Below, piece by piece: positions 13,101 through 15,057 of a stretch of DNA of 15,057 nt (position 1 is the first letter of the stretch; every line of letters starts with the position of its first letter). The DNA comes from DATMBL01 sp050735975 (GTDB taxonomy: Bacteria; Desulfobacterota; Binatia; UBA9968). The notes below the pieces were generated by a model. The model was not told the origin of the DNA, searched no databases, and was given only the letters and a program-made list of their open reading frames with translations. The stretch covers positions 1-15,057 of the forward strand of contig JBOHVS010000283.1 of NCBI GenBank assembly GCA_050735975.1. The letters are read 5' to 3'. The translations under genes were made by a program, and so were the position numbers.

Positions 13101-14527
13101 CGCTTTTCCATCACGGGGCCTTCGCCGGTGGATAAATAATGCGCTAAACCGCGGCGATGCCTCTCGCGCAGGGCTGGAGGTATGATCAACTCGGCCATCG
13201 ATTTTTCTAGGGTCTCCGCACGAGTATAACCAAAGGTCTTCTCCGCCGCCGGATTGAATTCAACGATCTTCCCCTCGTGATCCATCGTGACAATACAATC
13301 GAGGGCGGCTTCGAGAATCGCCCCCTTGCGCGCCTCGCTTTCACGGAGTGAGTCCTCAGCCAAGCCGCGCTCCGTGATTTCTCGTTCGAGCTCTCGATTA
13401 ATGGCTTGAAGTTCGGCAGCGTGGCCCGTTACCACGAACAGGAAAGCTCCCAATAAGCCGGTAAACAGCAGCCCCCCGGCAAGGACACTCCAGGCTTGCC
13501 AGGATCGTTGGGCAACAAGGTACTCTTTTGTTGGATCGAACTGGATAACCCATCGTCGTCCCGCCACCTCGAAGTGAATAGCCCTCTGTAATGCGCGGGG
13601 TTTCATTACTTGGTCCGTTTTGGCCGGGAGAACCTTTGACCGCAACGCCTGCGAGCGATGGTCATATAGCGGTTGTTTTCTTTCTCCGTCCGTAGCATCG
13701 TAGAGACGAATATTAATGCCCTTCGCTTCCGTCCCATTTATCGACGCCTTTATCATATCGCTAATCCGGAAGACCCCTGTCACATAACCTTGAAGACTTA
13801 CGCGGCGCTCTTCCAGAGTATTCTGGGGAATCCCTTGTCTGTAGATGGGCAGGAACACCAAGAAAGCCCATTCACGTTTAACGTCCTGTACCAGTATGAT
13901 CGGGTCGGTAGCCGCCGGTTTTCCGGTATCTCGTGCCTGAGTTAGCGCCTCACGCCTGGTAGGGTCCGAAGCCACGTCAAAGCCCATGGCGCTTTCATTC
14001 CCGGCGTGCGGCTCTATATAGTAGACAGCGACATACTCGGCGCGGCGCGCTGCCCGAACCAAATTTTCCTGTGGATCTCGTTCCGTGATCTGGAACTCGC
14101 TAAAGCCATCCCGCCGGGCAGCTTGCTCGTAGCCGGTTCGATCAGGCTCTAAAATGCGGGGGTTCCACGATAGCGCCTGAATGCCCGGGTGGCGCAAGAG
14201 CAAACGCGAGACGAAACTCTTAAATTCCTGCCGGTCAACATTAGCCGAGCTTGCATAAAAACTTCCTATTGAGTGGAGAACGTCAATATAATCACGAAAG
14301 TTCCCTTTTATCGCTTGAGCCAGGTTGTGCGTCCGACGATCAAATTCGACTTCCATCCGGTTCTGTTCCCATGCACGGGTATAAAAGAAAAATATGACAA
14401 CCAGTGCGAATGCCAGGGATAGCGGCAGGAAGATGGAAATCTGCCTGCGTAGCGACACGCCTAATGGTTTGCCAGCAAGCATAAGAACCAACCGAGTGAA
14501 AGTAACGACTCCAATTGCATCCCTCAC
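10139..14527 (-). CDS. Large CHASE-PAS-GAF-GAF-GAF-GAF sensor histidine kinase
   Basis: A 1462-residue inner-membrane kinase integrating an extracytoplasmic signal with several cytoplasmic ones. Domains: first membrane helix ~30-50, periplasmic CHASE domain ~75-290 (LSWNPRI, GFSEFQITERD), second membrane helix ~343-367, PAS ~395-515 (IVEFNPAAEKTFGYT ... GYIRDIT), four GAF domains (~535-685, 700-855, 865-1020, 1045-1200), each ending in a helix like GIAVQKARLF. Then come HisKA with the H-box SHELRTPL (His1223) and HATPase_c with N-box NILQNLINNAIKF (~1345), DTGIGIPDD (~1370) and GAGLGLYIVKKF (~1400). All catalytic boxes are intact. GTG start; ATG at codon 16 is an alternative, and neither has a strong Shine-Dalgarno. 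There is no fused receiver; the next gene supplies one. CHASE domains bind small ligands, GAF domains may bind cyclic nucleotides or chromophores; none can be specified. Confidence 0.95.
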   Translation of the reverse strand: MRDAIGVVTFTRLVLMLAGKPLGVSLRRQISIFLPLSLAFALVVIFFFYTRAWEQNRMEVEFDRRTHNLAQAIKGNFRDYIDVLHSIGSFYASSANVDRQEFKSFVSRLLLRHPGIQALSWNPRILEPDRTGYEQAARRDGFSEFQITERDPQENLVRAARRAEYVAVYYIEPHAGNESAMGFDVASDPTRREALTQARDTGKPAATDPIILVQDVKREWAFLVFLPIYRQGIPQNTLEERRVSLQGYVTGVFRISDMIKASINGTEAKGINIRLYDATDGERKQPLYDHRSQALRSKVLPAKTDQVMKPRALQRAIHFEVAGRRWVIQFDPTKEYLVAQRSWQAWSVLAGGLLFTGLLGAFLFVVTGHAAELQAINRELEREITERGLAEDSLRESEARKGAILEAALDCIVTMDHEGKIVEFNPAAEKTFGYTRAETLEKSMAELIIPPALRERHRRGLAHYLSTGEGPVMEKRFETTAMRADGTEFPVELAITRIPLDGPPVFTGYIRDITTRKHAEDKLQAHYKELQILHAVAQAILSSSDLEAILEAILDRSFSIGGFDIGNIRLLDPAHEMLELVSSRGYQDPENLNRHHSKITDATTGQMTVRAVTFKQPYVEENVPGSSGLRTLKREGVQSAVVIPVRSGDDVVGIITLGSRMPRKFQSDQINLLETLGNQMGIAVQKARLFKETERNAREQGALNAIAMATSQSLHLEEVFETALDKVLEVTGRERGYIRLKNPTNGEVTLAAHRGITQHHIAALVDRRTTEGKSDRVFATGEALVINDTEKTPLRESPLRDEPRSIIWVPLKGHGTVVGILNVATSRPIPFSPQELNLLKTIGNVIGVALENARLFGETQSNLRRLSALHEIDLAITSTLDLRAVLDVLVEKIYLFLPYEAATAIRLFNPATGELEPITCRNLPEEEWKGQWNAGADFSKAVLENKAPLMIADIQNNPQVKDPAFAVRHGLVSLLGVPLIARDKALGALCLYTKAERRFTNQEIQFFIMLAGQAAIAIHNAQLYEQTSKQAKELEKANADLSRREEIQRLLKELSQDITVLNHTSLLKKITEKARNFLRVDIVDARIIESGTSQLVAASGVDPGIDDGRISGNNLRWQWFIENRKPLMVYDLTKEEEFFADSTLPHRLKIRGYLGIPLLSHAGELLGTLRALSYQPREFASGEVELLEQLANGAAIAVQNARLYRDLEKSNRVKDQFLSVMSHELRTPLTVVTGYTAMIQDGMFGEVNHDMKKALSTITCRSNDLLYLVSSILEITRIETGEVSLTIEEVDLGDFVSHLKVMFGWARDKDISLYWDYPPELPVIKTDAEKLRNILQNLINNAIKFTDTGSVAISAHYFPEKHEMKFSITDTGIGIPDDAKELIFEKFAQVDSSDTRLHEGAGLGLYIVKKFTELLGGTVGVNSELGKGTCFTVKIPVSETSLDPRASERVEKDHSFSQSDKI

Positions 14528-14863
14528 CCACCACTTCTACCAATGGAATGGGTCATACCTGGTAATCGAATCTATGCCATTTCGGCTTGTTCGACTGCCA
14601 TTTCAAGCTGTGCAAAGCCTATGCCCGCCGCGACAAAAAATGTAAGCCTTCGTTTTTACGCCTGATTCGGATTTTGTGCCCTGCTTATTACTATATATGT
14701 AGTGGACAAAAACTGCCAAAATTTCAAAGAAGCGCCATACCACGCCAGATTCCCTGGATTCAGTAGTTAGGGTGACTTCAGCCTGATGCTCCGCTAGCTA
14801 GGTGGCTATGGTCCGAAGTATGCTTATGGGAGAGCGAGTAGTAACCGCCGCGCTTTATTATTC
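14528..14863. other. Intergenic region upstream of the large kinase
   Basis: About 335 bases between the right-edge receiver stop and the kinase start, both minus strand. It holds the candidate kinase promoter (see 14690-14719). No other gene, RNA signature or clear terminator hairpin was found. The resulting 5' leader would be about 155 bases. Confidence 0.45.
14690..14719 (-). promoter_or_regulatory. Candidate sigma70 promoter of the kinase-receiver operon
   Basis: Reading the minus strand: TTGGCA (5/6 to the -35 consensus), an 18-base spacer, then TATAGT (5/6 to the -10 consensus), within a locally AT-rich tract. Direction and position suit transcription of the large kinase and the receiver behind it. 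Best promoter match found in the window, by eye only. Confidence 0.55.
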
Positions 14864-15057
14864 CTACGGGAAAGCATGCTTCAGCAGTTTGCTAATCGCA
14901 TCCCCTAACTGGTGGTGGTCGAAGGGCTTGCTGATATAAGCATCACAGCCGCTCGCGAGGCATTGCTCACGTGCTCCTGGCTGCGCTAATGCTGTTGCCG
15001 CTAAAATCGGTATGTTTTTAGTCCCGGCATTTTGCCGAAGTTGCTTGGCGGTGTCGA
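14864..15057 (-). CDS. Receiver domain, C-terminal part (5' end beyond right edge)
   Basis: The last 64 residues of a response regulator receiver domain: NIPILAATALAQPG with the conserved Thr, then CDAYISKPFDHHQLG with the conserved Lys before Pro, ending in a helix SKLLKHAFP. The phospho-acceptor Asp lies outside the window. It may be a stand-alone receiver or the tail of a hybrid kinase; this cannot be decided here. Over 44 aligned residues it matches 29 in the receiver at 9719-10108, and the protein stops shortly after the domain, so the two are probably paralogues flanking the large kinase. Confidence 0.88.
   Translation of the reverse strand, partial: DTAKQLRQNAGTKNIPILAATALAQPGAREQCLASGCDAYISKPFDHHQLGDAISKLLKHAFP

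Overview
The window looks like chromosomal DNA of a free-living Gram-negative soil or sediment bacterium. Four things suggest this: large multi-domain sensor kinases with separate single-domain receivers, an orphan iron-type periplasmic binding protein, an aromatic-catabolism type aldolase, and many small accessory genes and gene remnants. The gene mix would fit Desulfobacterota, NC10/Rokubacteria-like or Nitrospirota-like lineages, but nothing here fixes the taxonomy.

Left end (1-2092): the N-terminal part of a minus-strand membrane histidine kinase (His-rich membrane domain, PAS, start of HisKA) runs off the left edge. Next is a stand-alone receiver protein (minus), and divergent from it a small Cys4 zinc-ribbon-like protein with a very good ribosome binding site. 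A gene-free stretch of about 660 bases follows, with a cluster of short hairpins.

2756-4323: a compact plus-strand cassette of three genes, TA-overlapping or 3 bases apart and visibly AT-richer at its start. It encodes an unrecognised 228-residue protein, a DUF5678-like protein and a retropepsin-like aspartyl protease. It is the best candidate here for an undescribed system. Just downstream is a 152-bp MITE/REP-like element with imperfect terminal inverted repeats.

4828-7051: a periplasmic solute-binding protein (minus) is divergent from a DapA-superfamily NahE/PhdJ-like hydratase-aldolase (plus) that is broken by a one-base frameshift.

7274-9632: a MazEF-type toxin-antitoxin pair with a likely autoregulated promoter, a small membrane protein and a VOC-family protein are interspersed with at least three short coding remnants, a 14-bp tandem repeat and a 15-bp direct repeat. 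This is a zone of gene decay and insertion.

9719-15057: a signalling block, all minus strand. A 1462-residue CHASE-PAS-GAF(x4)-HisKA-HATPase kinase is followed 29 bases later by a receiver-only response regulator. The C-terminus of a closely similar receiver lies upstream at the right edge. With the two genes at the left end, the window carries two sensor kinases and three receiver domains, and no DNA-binding output domain is visible.
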